DNA of 5,086 bases from the NCBI GenBank assembly GCA_002496475.1, contig DAJV01000131.1:1-5086 (forward strand), given 5' to 3'. Each line of letters begins with the position of its first letter. Position 1 is the stretch's first letter. The translations under genes were made by a program, and so were the position numbers. Under the pieces are notes generated by a model that was not told where the DNA came from, made no database searches, and worked only from the letters and a program-made list of their open reading frames with translations. Source of the stretch: Vulcanisaeta sp. UBA163. GTDB taxonomy: Archaea > Thermoproteota > Thermoprotei > Thermoproteales > Thermocladiaceae. This document shows positions 1 through 4,856 of this stretch, piece after piece.

Positions 1-18
1 GATATCCTATCACAGTCC

Positions 19-26
19 TTATATTA
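19..26 (+). promoter_or_regulatory. TATA box for the CBS-domain gene
   Basis: The AT-rich element TTATATTA is centred about 26 bases before the ATG at 49. This is the spacing expected if transcription starts at or next to the start codon (leaderless mRNA, common in Crenarchaeota). No Shine-Dalgarno-like sequence lies between it and the ATG, which fits. The upstream BRE element cannot be judged well so near the window edge. Confidence 0.5.
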
Positions 27-48
27 TTATTCACATACCCATATCCTG

Positions 49-486
49 ATGGATACTACTGTTGACAAAGTACTCAGGAAAAGGGGGATTACCATCAATG
101 CAGATGCCTCGGTCAAGGATGCCATCAAATTAATGACTAGGAAGAATGCAGATTACTTAATAGTGGTTAGTAATGGTAGGGTTGTGGGTATCGTCACTGC
201 CAATGATATAGTAAGAGCCATTGGTAAGGCAGGTAGTTTAAATGTAAGTGTTGCTCAATGTTGCTCGTATAATCAATTAGTCACTGTGAAGTTAAGTGAT
301 AGCATTTACAGGGCTGCCATGTTAATGAGTGAGTATGGCGTTAAACAATTGCTTGTCGTTGATAATGATGGTAATCCATGCGGTGTGTTAACGACTGATG
401 ACGTGATTTGTGAGGATAGGTTAATATCTAGGATGGCTGAACTGGCAATACCAAAGCCATCTGAGGAATACTATGGTGCTGACTAA
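49..486 (+). CDS. Small two-CBS-domain protein (stand-alone CBS pair)
   Basis: This is a 145-residue protein made almost entirely of two CBS motifs (about residues 6-62 and 67-125), the tandem that folds into one Bateman module. Each repeat ends in the usual turn and helix signature: GIVTAND (residues 47-53) and GVLTTDD (112-118). The Thr and Asp of this signature typically contact the ribose and phosphates of AMP, ATP or S-adenosylmethionine. No catalytic, transporter or DNA-binding domain is attached, so it is probably a soluble adenylate-sensing or regulatory subunit whose partner is unknown. It has four cysteines (71, 72, 111, 121), two of them adjacent in the linker. The frame has no stop between the window edge and the ATG, so a longer N-terminus is possible, but the TATA box 26 bases upstream favours this ATG. 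The gene converges on the oxidoreductase operon, giving no evidence of co-transcription. Family assignment is firm; the role is not known. Confidence 0.9.
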   Translation: MDTTVDKVLRKRGITINADASVKDAIKLMTRKNADYLIVVSNGRVVGIVTANDIVRAIGKAGSLNVSVAQCCSYNQLVTVKLSDSIYRAAMLMSEYGVKQLLVVDNDGNPCGVLTTDDVICEDRLISRMAELAIPKPSEEYYGAD

Positions 487-491
487 TTTTT
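487..491 (+). terminator. T-run terminator after the CBS gene
   Basis: Five T residues on the plus strand follow directly after the TAA stop of the CBS gene, with no stem-loop. Short T-runs of this kind end transcription in archaea. The assignment rests on position and composition only. Confidence 0.4.
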
Positions 492-516
492 AATAAATTG
501 GCTTGAGGAATAGGCT

Positions 517-521
517 AAAAA
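517..521 (-). terminator. T-run terminator after the oxidoreductase operon
   Basis: The minus strand carries five T residues immediately downstream of the TAA stop of the gamma-subunit gene. Together with the T-run at 487-491, it makes a compact convergent terminator region of about 35 bases. No hairpin is visible. Confidence 0.4.
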
Positions 522-1112
522 TTATTTTATCTTCATCATTTCATAACCAATCTCCAGCGCCTTGATATTCTTATTAATCAAATCCTCGATCCCAACCTTC
601 CTTCCGAGCAATGTCTCCTTGAAGTATCTAATAACCACTTGCCTTGCATGTTCTAGCATTAACCTACCCTTTAATGGCTCGGTATTGCCCAGGTAATTTA
701 TTGAGGCTCCCAGCATTATCGTTGATGCATAGGCATCACTGCCTATTTGCCTCGCACTCGCCACTATGCCTAATTTATAATGTCTCTTATTACCGCATGT
801 CCCTTTGTCCTTATTAACATGTTCATCAATTACTATTAACCCATCATCCTTAACAAGCCCACAGTACTTATTATATGCCTGCTGCGTGAGCATTACTGCC
901 AAGTCTATTCTCCTGACCTTTGGGTAATCTATTTCCTCATGACTGATTATTACGTCTGATAATGTGTCACCACCGCGGGTTTGGAATCCATACGATGGGC
1001 TGTAAACCACGTATAGACTTGGGTCCGCCTCCATGATTATTAATGCCAATAACCTGCCGGCCGTAATCACGCCTTGACCACCAAAACCCGCGAACCTAAC
1101 CTCAAGCCTCAT
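522..1112 (-). CDS. korC: 2-oxoacid:ferredoxin oxidoreductase, gamma subunit
   Basis: This 196-residue protein is the gamma subunit (POR_gamma domain, full usual length) of a four-subunit 2-oxoacid:ferredoxin oxidoreductase. In this family the gamma domain helps bind coenzyme A and close the active site. The glycine-rich loop GFGGQGV is at residues 9-15, and the second family block reads SYGFQTRGG (40-48), where better-known members usually have SYGPE(M/A)RGG. The frame can also start at a GTG at 1121, three codons earlier. The ATG at 1112 is preferred because GGAG (1124-1121) lies 8 bases before it, while that same GGAG runs into the GTG. With the ATG start the gene overlaps the end of the delta-subunit gene by 11 bases. 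It is the last gene of the operon and is followed by a T-run. The subunit identity is secure; the symbol assumes 2-oxoglutarate as substrate, which sequence reading alone does not settle. Confidence 0.9.
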   Translation of the reverse strand: MRLEVRFAGFGGQGVITAGRLLALIIMEADPSLYVVYSPSYGFQTRGGDTLSDVIISHEEIDYPKVRRIDLAVMLTQQAYNKYCGLVKDDGLIVIDEHVNKDKGTCGNKRHYKLGIVASARQIGSDAYASTIMLGASINYLGNTEPLKGRLMLEHARQVVIRYFKETLLGRKVGIEDLINKNIKALEIGYEMMKIK

Positions 1113-1341
1113 TCCCACCACTCCTGATAATCGTTATCGCATAGTCCGGGCAATAGAGCTCACAAATTCCACAATCAACGCACCTATCTACGTGCCTAGC
1201 CTCTGGTAAAAAGATACCGTAATCACCAATCACACTTGAGACCTCAAAGACCTTCGTTGGGCACTTATCCACGCATATATAACAACCCTTACATAAGTAC
1301 TTATCCACATCTATCTTAACCACAATTGACCTACGCCTCAT
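1102..1341 (-). CDS. korD: 2-oxoacid:ferredoxin oxidoreductase, delta subunit (2x[4Fe-4S] ferredoxin)
   Basis: This 79-residue polyferredoxin-type protein passes electrons from the catalytic core to soluble ferredoxin. It has two complete CxxCxxCxxxCP motifs, with Cys 17, 20, 23 and 27 and Cys 54, 57, 60 and 64, predicting two [4Fe-4S] clusters. All eight ligands are present, and each motif ends in the usual proline. A GTG at 1350 could extend it by three residues. The ATG at 1341 is chosen because GGGAGGG (1356-1350) sits 8 bases before it. The basic start (MRRRSIVVKID) precedes the first cluster. It overlaps the beta gene by 11 bases upstream and the gamma gene by 11 bases downstream, so it is probably translated by coupling. 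The ferredoxin fold is certain; the delta-subunit role follows from its position between beta and gamma. Confidence 0.92.
   Translation of the reverse strand: MRRRSIVVKIDVDKYLCKGCYICVDKCPTKVFEVSSVIGDYGIFLPEARHVDRCVDCGICELYCPDYAITIIRSGGNEA
1121..1124 (-). promoter_or_regulatory. Ribosome binding site deciding the gamma start
   Basis: GGAG on the minus strand lies 8 bases before the ATG at 1112 and touches the competing GTG at 1121. The spacing supports the ATG as the real start of the gamma subunit. The same bases also encode the C-terminal residues of the delta subunit. Confidence 0.5.
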
Positions 1342-2170
1342 AGTTACCACCCTCCCTAGCCTTATTGACTATACTCCACATGATCTCCTCATACGTGGGC
1401 CTCTCATAATCCACAAACTTACCTATTGTAATCTTATCACCATAACTGGGTTTATCGGATACAACCGTTATTTTTAGATAATAATCCATTATCTTTGATG
1501 GCCTATCAATACCAATCACGTACCTACCCTGATAAACAGGGCATTGAGATAAACACTCAAGTAAGCCAAAACCCCGATGCAGGAGTAATTCCTTTATTGA
1601 TTGAATACATTGTTTTGCCAATGGAACTACCCATCTTGCTACGTAAGTGGCACCAAGTGAAACGGCTAATTTACAGGCATCTAATGGAGGTTCTGGATTA
1701 CCGTAGGGTGTCGTATGAGTAATTGCCTCCATAGGCGTTGTTGGTGCGACTTGCCCACCAGTCATTCCATAAAGCATGTTATTAACAAGGATTACCTTTA
1801 TACCCACATTCCTTCTGATTGTATGAATTAAGTGATTGCCACCAATTGATAGTAAATCACCATCACCTGCAAAGACTACGACCTCGCTATCCGGCCTAAC
1901 AAGCTTTACCCCAGTGGCGACTGATAATGCCCTACCATGCAACGCACGTATAATATTATACTTAAGCGGTACAGGTATATTACCCGAACACCCAATACCT
2001 GTTACTATGTATAGTTTAGAATCGTCAAACCCATCCTCACGTTTCAACTCATCAATCGCCCTAACGAAGTAACCAAGTATTATGCCGTTACCACAACCAG
2101 GACAAAATATAGTCCTCCTCTTACCCTGTGCATACTCACTTCGAAGATAATTCTGAATAAGGGGATTCAT
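1331..2170 (-). CDS. korB: 2-oxoacid:ferredoxin oxidoreductase, beta subunit (TPP-binding)
   Basis: This 279-residue protein is the thiamine-diphosphate-binding subunit of the complex. Visible landmarks, in order, are CPGCG (residues 23-27), GIGCSG (58-63), HGRAL (78-82), the TPP/Mg motif GDGD (102-105) ending in NN (130-131), YGMTGGQ (134-140) followed by PTTP, and LSQCP (207-211). By analogy with characterised two-subunit relatives, Cys23, Cys26, Cys61 and Cys210 should hold the single [4Fe-4S] cluster near TPP. YGMTGGQ and HGR are typical of KorB-like proteins of the four-subunit class. The ATG start overlaps the stop of the alpha gene in an ATGA (2167-2170), with GGGTG 7 bases upstream. 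The C-terminus ends in GGNYEA because it is encoded by the binding site and start region of the next gene. The function is secure; 2-oxoglutarate is the likely substrate, but another 2-oxoacid is possible. Confidence 0.93.
   Translation of the reverse strand: MNPLIQNYLRSEYAQGKRRTIFCPGCGNGIILGYFVRAIDELKREDGFDDSKLYIVTGIGCSGNIPVPLKYNIIRALHGRALSVATGVKLVRPDSEVVVFAGDGDLLSIGGNHLIHTIRRNVGIKVILVNNMLYGMTGGQVAPTTPMEAITHTTPYGNPEPPLDACKLAVSLGATYVARWVVPLAKQCIQSIKELLLHRGFGLLECLSQCPVYQGRYVIGIDRPSKIMDYYLKITVVSDKPSYGDKITIGKFVDYERPTYEEIMWSIVNKAREGGNYEA
1350..1356 (-). promoter_or_regulatory. Ribosome binding site for the delta subunit
   Basis: GGGAGGG on the minus strand, 8 bases before the ATG at 1341, is the strongest Shine-Dalgarno match in the operon. 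It lies inside the last codons of the beta subunit, where it encodes part of the Glu-Gly-Gly stretch. It favours the ATG over the GTG at 1350. Confidence 0.55.
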
Positions 2171-3234
2171 GAGAGAACACCCTTGACAATGCTGTATACC
2201 TCCTCTGGCATTGGCATTTCACCACCCAGCTTTGGTACGGACACCACGTTTAAGCCAAGCAACCTAAATTCATTGACTATGTAGCCAGAATTCATTTCAG
2301 GAACAACGACAGTACTCGCCCCCCTTACAGCATTTCTAATGGTATTTTCTGGGAATGGCCAGAGCGTTATAAGTCGTAAGAAACCAACCTTGTATCCATC
2401 TTGCCTAAGCATCTTAACCGCAGCTAATGCCGACCTTGCTGAGCATCCATAGGATGCTATGAAGACACTAGGTTCATCATCGAAGTACTTAACCTCAATC
2501 CTTGATATCTTATCCACATTATCCCTAATCTTCCTTATTAAGCGCCATAATGCCTTGGCCGAAAGCTCTGGGTCATTAGCCACATTATAACCCCTCTCAT
2601 CATGTAACTGGCTCTCGAGTAGGAATCCCTCATCACCACGTGTTGGTGGTGTAGCATGAGGTAGCACCGGGTATTCACCAGGTCCTGGCACGTAGATCTT
2701 CTCCCATAAATGCGCAGTAATCTCCTCGGTAAGTAATATCACTGGCGTGCGGTACTGCTCGGATAAGTTAACAGCATCTATAGTTAAATAGAATAGTTCC
2801 TGGACATTGCCGGGACTCAGGACTATTATCTCGTAGGAACCATGAGAACCATACCTAGCTTGAAAAACGTCTTGCTGCGATGGCATTGTTGGTTGACCAG
2901 TCGACGGTCCACCCCTCTGAACATCAACAATTAATAGTGGTACCTCAGTATTAATGGCATGACCAATGCCCTCCTGCATTAGGGAAAAGCCTGGGCCGCT
3001 CGTTGCAACCATGGCCTTCCACTTAGCCACGGAGGCGCCTATGGCCATATTTATAGCCGCCAGCTCATCCTCGGTCTGTACAAAGATACCGCCAGCCCTA
3101 GGCAGTAGTTGTGCCATGTACTCGGCAACCTCCGTGGCTGGCGTTATTGGGTAACCGGCATAGAACCTAATGCCGGCGTAAATGGCGCCACGGACCAAGG
3201 CCTCACTACCCATCATTAAGGAATACTTCCCCAC
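2167..3234 (-). CDS. korA: 2-oxoacid:ferredoxin oxidoreductase, alpha subunit
   Basis: This 355-residue protein is the alpha subunit, the pyrimidine-binding half of the TPP site plus the transketolase C-terminal-like domain. The N-terminal domain shows YPITP (residues 28-32), the QTEDE block with Glu57 in the position of the conserved TPP-activating glutamate, TSGPGFSLMQEG (78-89), RGGPSTGQPT (107-116) and ARYGSHG. The second domain spans roughly residues 250-350. The complex catalyses 2-oxoacid + CoA + oxidised ferredoxin to acyl-CoA + CO2 + reduced ferredoxin in the cytoplasm, and is reversible. The blocks resemble KorA of methanogens more than pyruvate-type subunits, so succinyl-CoA formation from 2-oxoglutarate is the best guess. 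No gamma domain is fused at the N-terminus. The start is GTG, directly preceded by an in-frame TGA and 27 bases after a TATA box, so it is probably leaderless; Met7 or Met8 are less likely starts. It is the first gene of the operon and overlaps beta by 4 bases. Confidence 0.93.
   Translation of the reverse strand: MGKYSLMMGSEALVRGAIYAGIRFYAGYPITPATEVAEYMAQLLPRAGGIFVQTEDELAAINMAIGASVAKWKAMVATSGPGFSLMQEGIGHAINTEVPLLIVDVQRGGPSTGQPTMPSQQDVFQARYGSHGSYEIIVLSPGNVQELFYLTIDAVNLSEQYRTPVILLTEEITAHLWEKIYVPGPGEYPVLPHATPPTRGDEGFLLESQLHDERGYNVANDPELSAKALWRLIRKIRDNVDKISRIEVKYFDDEPSVFIASYGCSARSALAAVKMLRQDGYKVGFLRLITLWPFPENTIRNAVRGASTVVVPEMNSGYIVNEFRLLGLNVVSVPKLGGEMPMPEEVYSIVKGVLS
2178..2182 (-). promoter_or_regulatory. 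Ribosome binding site for the beta subunit
   Basis: GGGTG on the minus strand lies 7 bases before the ATG at 2170 and is complementary to the CACC of the 16S rRNA tail. With the ATGA stop/start overlap it supports coupled translation of alpha and beta. Confidence 0.45.
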
Positions 3235-3257
3235 TCAATGGCACCCATATTATTATG

Positions 3258-3265
3258 ATTAAAAA
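3258..3265 (-). promoter_or_regulatory. TATA box for the oxidoreductase operon
   Basis: TTTTTAAT on the minus strand is centred about 27 bases before the GTG at 3234, placing transcription start at or next to the start codon. The same octamer serves the divergent peptidase gene on the other strand. Other AT-rich stretches lie nearby (3247-3254 and 3270-3285), so the exact box is a choice made by spacing. Confidence 0.5.
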
Positions 3266-3291
3266 TGATATTAAAATATTATATTACATCA

Positions 3292-3308
3292 ATCATGAAG
3301 TACATGAT
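3292..3308. promoter_or_regulatory. Inverted repeat, possible operator in the divergent promoter region
   Basis: ATCATG-aagta-CATGAT is a perfect 6-base inverted repeat with a 5-base spacer. It ends 5 bases before the TATA box of the peptidase gene and lies 26 bases upstream of the operon's TATA box. Size, symmetry and place suit a dimeric archaeal regulator blocking or recruiting TBP/TFB. A 6-base repeat in AT-rich DNA can arise by chance, so this is a suggestion only. Confidence 0.25.
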
Positions 3309-3313
3309 AATAC

Positions 3314-3321
3314 TTTTTAAT
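3314..3321 (+). promoter_or_regulatory. TATA box for the SDH-type peptidase gene
   Basis: TTTTTAAT is centred about 28 bases before the ATG at 3346 and matches the octamer used by the divergent operon. A second AT-rich element, CTATAAATA (3325-3333), would place transcription start inside the gene and is therefore less likely. No ribosome binding site precedes the ATG, consistent with a leaderless message. Confidence 0.5.
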
Positions 3322-3345
3322 GCCTATAAATAAGTTAATTTTGCA

Positions 3346-4233
3346 ATGATCCTCGATATATACACGGACGTGCTTGGGTATCTTTTCTGGATACTTCTCT
3401 TCATAGCAATGTTATCGCCATGGCTATCAATGCGATCACTACAACGCACCAGGTTGAGACTTATAGAGTTGATGGAGTATAAGTACGGATCCAGGGTAAT
3501 AACCATGATACATAGGCAGGAGAAGATCGGGTTACTTGGTGTTCCGATTTATCGATATATAGATATTGAGGATTCAGAGGCCATTATAAGGGCCATTAGG
3601 ACGACCCCACCCAACATGCCTATAATGCTTATTCTACACACCCCTGGAGGGCTCGTGCTTGCAGCCTCACAAATAGCCAAGGCCCTCAAGGCGCACCCAG
3701 CCAAGAAGGTTGTGGTGGTGCCTCACTATGCCATGAGTGGAGGTACATTAATTGCCCTGGCAGCTGATGAAATAATAATGGATCCAAACGCCGTACTTGG
3801 TCCACTGGATCCACAACTAGGCGGACCCGGCGGTGCCTACTTACCTGCTCCATCCATACTCAAGGCGGTTGAGATTAAGGGTAAGGATAAGGTTGATGAT
3901 CAGACGCTGATACTCGCTGACATGGCTGAGAAGGCGATTAATCAGGTTAGGGACTTAGTTATTGAATTGATTAAGGATAAGGTCGGTGAGGAGGAGGCCA
4001 AGTATATAGCCGATAAATTGGTTGGTGGTTATTACACTCATGATTACCCAATAACAGTGGAGCAATTGAGGGGTATGGGGCTTAAGGTCTCGACTGATGT
4101 GCCACCGGAGGTTTACGAACTAATGATGTTATATCCACAGGCCAGGACCAACAGGCCGGGAATCGAATACTTACCGTATCCTACAGTACCAAGGCCAGTA
4201 ACAAGAGAGACAAGAAGTGAAGTCCCTTCATGA
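3346..4233 (+). CDS. Membrane-anchored ClpP-fold serine peptidase, SDH/DUF114 type
   Basis: This 295-residue protein resembles the archaeal and bacterial SDH (serine dehydrogenase proteinase, DUF114) family of ClpP/crotonase-fold peptidases. One hydrophobic helix at about residues 9-24 is followed at once by a basic stretch (R30 to R38). By the positive-inside rule, the catalytic domain should therefore face the cytoplasm. In the domain, LHTPGG (97-102) forms the oxyanion-side loop, AMSGG (129-133) carries the likely nucleophile Ser131, and MDPNAVLGPLDPQ (145-157) is the signature segment after it. The assignment of the general base is not possible by eye. The last 25 or so residues are proline-rich and probably flexible. 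The natural substrate of this family in archaea is not established; membrane protein quality control is a reasonable guess. The gene is divergent from the oxidoreductase operon, monocistronic, and followed by a T-run. Length and motifs are intact. Confidence 0.85.
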   Translation: MILDIYTDVLGYLFWILLFIAMLSPWLSMRSLQRTRLRLIELMEYKYGSRVITMIHRQEKIGLLGVPIYRYIDIEDSEAIIRAIRTTPPNMPIMLILHTPGGLVLAASQIAKALKAHPAKKVVVVPHYAMSGGTLIALAADEIIMDPNAVLGPLDPQLGGPGGAYLPAPSILKAVEIKGKDKVDDQTLILADMAEKAINQVRDLVIELIKDKVGEEEAKYIADKLVGGYYTHDYPITVEQLRGMGLKVSTDVPPEVYELMMLYPQARTNRPGIEYLPYPTVPRPVTRETRSEVPS

Positions 4234-4261
4234 ATTACTAATGGAAAACAAAACACAATGC

Positions 4262-4266
4262 TTTTT
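4262..4266 (+). terminator. T-run terminator after the peptidase gene
   Basis: Five T residues lie about 30 bases beyond the peptidase stop codon. The minus strand has four Ts at 4271-4274, just after the end of the decayed gene coming from the right, so this short gap may end transcription from both sides. No hairpin is seen. Confidence 0.35.
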
Positions 4267-4290
4267 AGTTAAAATTCATCAATTACATCA

Positions 4291-4793
4291 TTACGATCTT
4301 GATCTCCTTATTACTAACATTATTATTACTATCAGTATCACGACCACTATGATTACTGCTATTAATAACATGCCTTGACTGCCTGAAACTTCACTTGACT
4401 CTGGCGCCGGTAATGTTATGTTCAATTGATTAGTGAAGTTCTCACTTGTTAAGTAGAGGTATATGTCCTAAACACGGTTGTCTTGCCTACCGTAGCATTA
4501 ATAGTAATATCAACCATATCCTCCTTACCTGGTAATGGTGGCGGCGGTTACGGTATTTCCGCAATTCCCTCATTATTTGTTATAGTAGTGCCATATGCAT
4601 GTATCATTTGCGTTATGCATGATTACGCAAACTCCATATAAGTAATTGAGGCATTGTATAAGGGGCCCACGCCCTGGACTGCCGCATTTACCTGCATGGT
4701 GTTTTGCAATGCCAGCAACGTTATTGCTGTTATGACGATTACTATTAGTATTAATATAACCACGTATTTAGTGAATTTATACCAGTTGATCAC
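4291..4793 (-). pseudogene. Decayed gene for a small surface protein with N- and C-terminal membrane helices
   Basis: From a GTG at 4793 the minus strand encodes MINWYKFTKY, a strongly hydrophobic helix (about residues 10-29), then an extracellular stretch beginning QNTMQVNAAVQGVGPLYNAS. Reading stops at TAA 4625-4623 (codon 57). The same frame continues with protein-like sequence (AYGTTITNNEGIAEIP) to a second TAA at 4550-4548, then PPPPLPGKEDMVDITINATV and further to TAA 4451-4449. Between about 4468 and 4451 the coding sense moves to another frame, which gives LYLTSENFTNQLNITLPAPE, a second helix (4371-4309) and the basic tail RRSRS before TAA 4293-4291. Restoring one base makes the whole span exactly 168 codons, suggesting a single-base deletion. 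The ectodomain resembles the small beta-sandwich (carboxypeptidase-regulatory or Ig-like) domains of archaeal surface proteins, with N-glycosylation-type Asn-X-Ser/Thr sites. The product is not identified beyond this. Sequencing error is an alternative for one lesion but unlikely for all three. Confidence 0.7.
4607..4631. repeat. 25-base imperfect palindrome across the first premature stop
   Basis: The arms TTTGCGT (4607-4613) and ACGCAAA (4625-4631) pair perfectly. After one mismatch the pairing continues for two more bases around a centre containing ATGCAT. The first premature TAA of the decayed gene (4625-4623, minus strand) lies at the inner end of the right arm. A related copy of TATGCATG occurs 20 bases away (4594-4601 and 4614-4621). 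Confidence 0.5.
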
Positions 4794-4818
4794 GAATATG
4801 GAACAATGATCCTGGTGC

Positions 4819-4826
4819 ATATAAAG
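4819..4826 (-). promoter_or_regulatory. TATA box for the decayed surface-protein gene
   Basis: CTTTATAT on the minus strand is centred about 29 bases before the GTG at 4793, the same geometry as the intact leaderless genes in this window. It decides the start: ATG codons further upstream (4844, 4820) lie at or before the box and cannot be leaderless starts from it. The promoter seems intact, so the broken gene may still be transcribed. Confidence 0.5.
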
Positions 4827-4856
4827 TATTGCGTCATGTGCCATAGCATCCGTAAA

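Noticed and set aside
1119..1121. GTG start three codons upstream of the chosen gamma start (and likewise GTG 1348-1350 for delta).
   Set aside because: In both cases the purine-rich ribosome binding site runs into the GTG but is 8 bases from the ATG, so the ATG fits better; the GTG start is not fully excluded.
1495..2072. Plus-strand open frames at 1495-1722 and 1836-2072.
   Set aside because: They lie antisense inside the beta-subunit gene, which has all family motifs; their translations show no domain and have biased composition.
2966..3506. Open frames at 2966-3154 (plus) and 3324-3506 (minus).
   Set aside because: The first is antisense to the conserved TPP-site region of the alpha subunit, the second antisense to the start of the peptidase gene; neither has a promoter or recognisable motif.
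4496..4525. GGAGG followed two bases later by ATG on the minus strand could be a ribosome binding site and restart inside the decayed gene.
   Set aside because: The spacing of 2 bases is too short, the bases are explained as Lys-Glu-Asp-Met codons in the original frame, and the frame ends 20-odd codons later.
4623..4844. A 73-residue minus-strand frame starting at an ATG could be taken as an independent small membrane protein.
   Set aside because: It ends at a TAA, after which the same frame keeps coding-like sequence for another 24 codons, and a second helix follows after a frameshift. Its first 17 residues precede the start predicted from the TATA box. It is better read as the N-terminal part of the decayed gene.
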